Shown here in pieces: positions 63,915 through 64,000 of a DNA stretch of 64,000 bases. Location of the stretch: assembly GCF_000949635.1 (NCBI RefSeq), contig NZ_BAFN01000001.1:3221052-3285051 (forward strand), given 5' to 3'. Both the position numbers and the translations under genes were made by a program. This stretch comes from Candidatus Brocadia sinica JPN1 (lineage in GTDB: Bacteria; Planctomycetota; Brocadiia; Brocadiales; Brocadiaceae). Positions within the stretch are counted from its first letter, which is position 1. Each line of letters begins with the position of its first letter. Below the pieces are notes generated by a model that worked only from the letters and a program-made list of their open reading frames with translations, had not been told where the DNA came from and searched no databases.

Positions 63915-64000
63915 GAAAACGAATGCATCATATGCCCATACCGGGCCATCAGCTCCAACGTAATCCTCGATACCCTTGGGTAACAGTGCCATTTGATAAC
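63915..64000 (-). pseudogene. IS1182-like transposase N-terminal relic (runs off the window)
   Basis: The minus-strand frame ALLPKGIEDYVGADGPVWAY followed by DAFVF resembles the conserved start of IS1182-type transposases (LLP..IEDYVG..NPVRAYDAFV). Homology ends at about 63915 and the frame continues as unrelated codons. The preceding bases run past the window edge. Confidence 0.5.

Noticed and set aside
1-64000. CRISPR array
   Set aside because: No regularly spaced direct repeats were seen. The only recurrent motifs are attC sites, palindromic elements and the 64-base repeat.

Overview
The window reads as a chromosome segment of an AT-rich, Gram-negative-type bacterium of the Planctomycetes, most likely an anammox-type (Brocadiales) lineage. 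That placement is an inference from gene content: a NapH/NapG-like polyferredoxin fused to a DUF6599-like domain, CsgG/LpoB lipoproteins, SLC13/RCK transporters, many toxin-antitoxin pairs and many decayed mobile elements. No rRNA, tRNA or CRISPR array was found. Most genes are ordinary housekeeping genes, and the interest lies in the regulatory leaders and in an integron region.

Layout. 0-1.1 kb: a dead IS3-family transposase. 1.2-2.7 kb (minus): a small Cys-containing basic protein, RNase III and a NYN-domain protein. 3.0-12.7 kb (plus): a housekeeping run of pheA, tpiA, secG, yicC, gmk, a stand-alone coaC, dut, ftsK, rimO and pgsA. 12.7-16.4 kb (minus): an outer-membrane lipoprotein cluster (CsgG-like, COG3014, YcfL, LpoB). 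16.6-22.8 kb (plus): a MacA/MacB-type exporter, a small conserved protein and an MsbA-like exporter. 22.9-24.2 kb: queE and queC. 24.2-28.9 kb (minus): SLC13 permease, transketolase and proC. 29.2-32.9 kb: a reverse-transcriptase relic, dodecin, and a 963-residue unknown protein preceded by a c-di-GMP-I riboswitch with an intrinsic terminator. 33.4-34.7 kb: NfeD and an SPFH protein.

35.0-39.9 kb holds endonuclease III and then a small integron. It has three attC sites, an attI-like boundary and an integron integrase relic (N-terminally truncated and frameshifted). Integrase and cassettes point the same way, as in reverse-oriented integrons. Cassettes carry a DUF3786 protein, a frameshifted PIN protein with a partner, a RelE/ParE-type pair plus a methyltransferase, and another addiction module. 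A fourth attC-like site lies at 53.35 kb on the plus strand, among cassette-like genes broken by an IS1634-family element (51.1-53.0 kb) and by a frameshift.

40.1-45.9 kb (minus) is an aromatic/translation block: argS, trpS, an aminotransferase, a flavin-binding PNPOx-like protein and DAHP synthase. Upstream of DAHP synthase is a 29-codon leader peptide with eight aromatic residues in twelve, followed by an intrinsic terminator and a competing antiterminator pairing: a textbook-like transcription attenuator. 46.1-48.3 kb encodes a membrane TPR protein that has absorbed three palindromic repeats in frame. 48.5-50.4 kb holds two toxin-antitoxin pairs and a small membrane protein. 54.5-63.4 kb (plus) holds the polyferredoxin, rpsO, pnp, a cold-shock protein, an NtrB/NtrC-like two-component pair, a zinc-ribbon membrane protein and a peroxiredoxin whose promoter overlaps a Fur-family-like operator. 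The last bases hold the start of an IS1182-like transposase relic.
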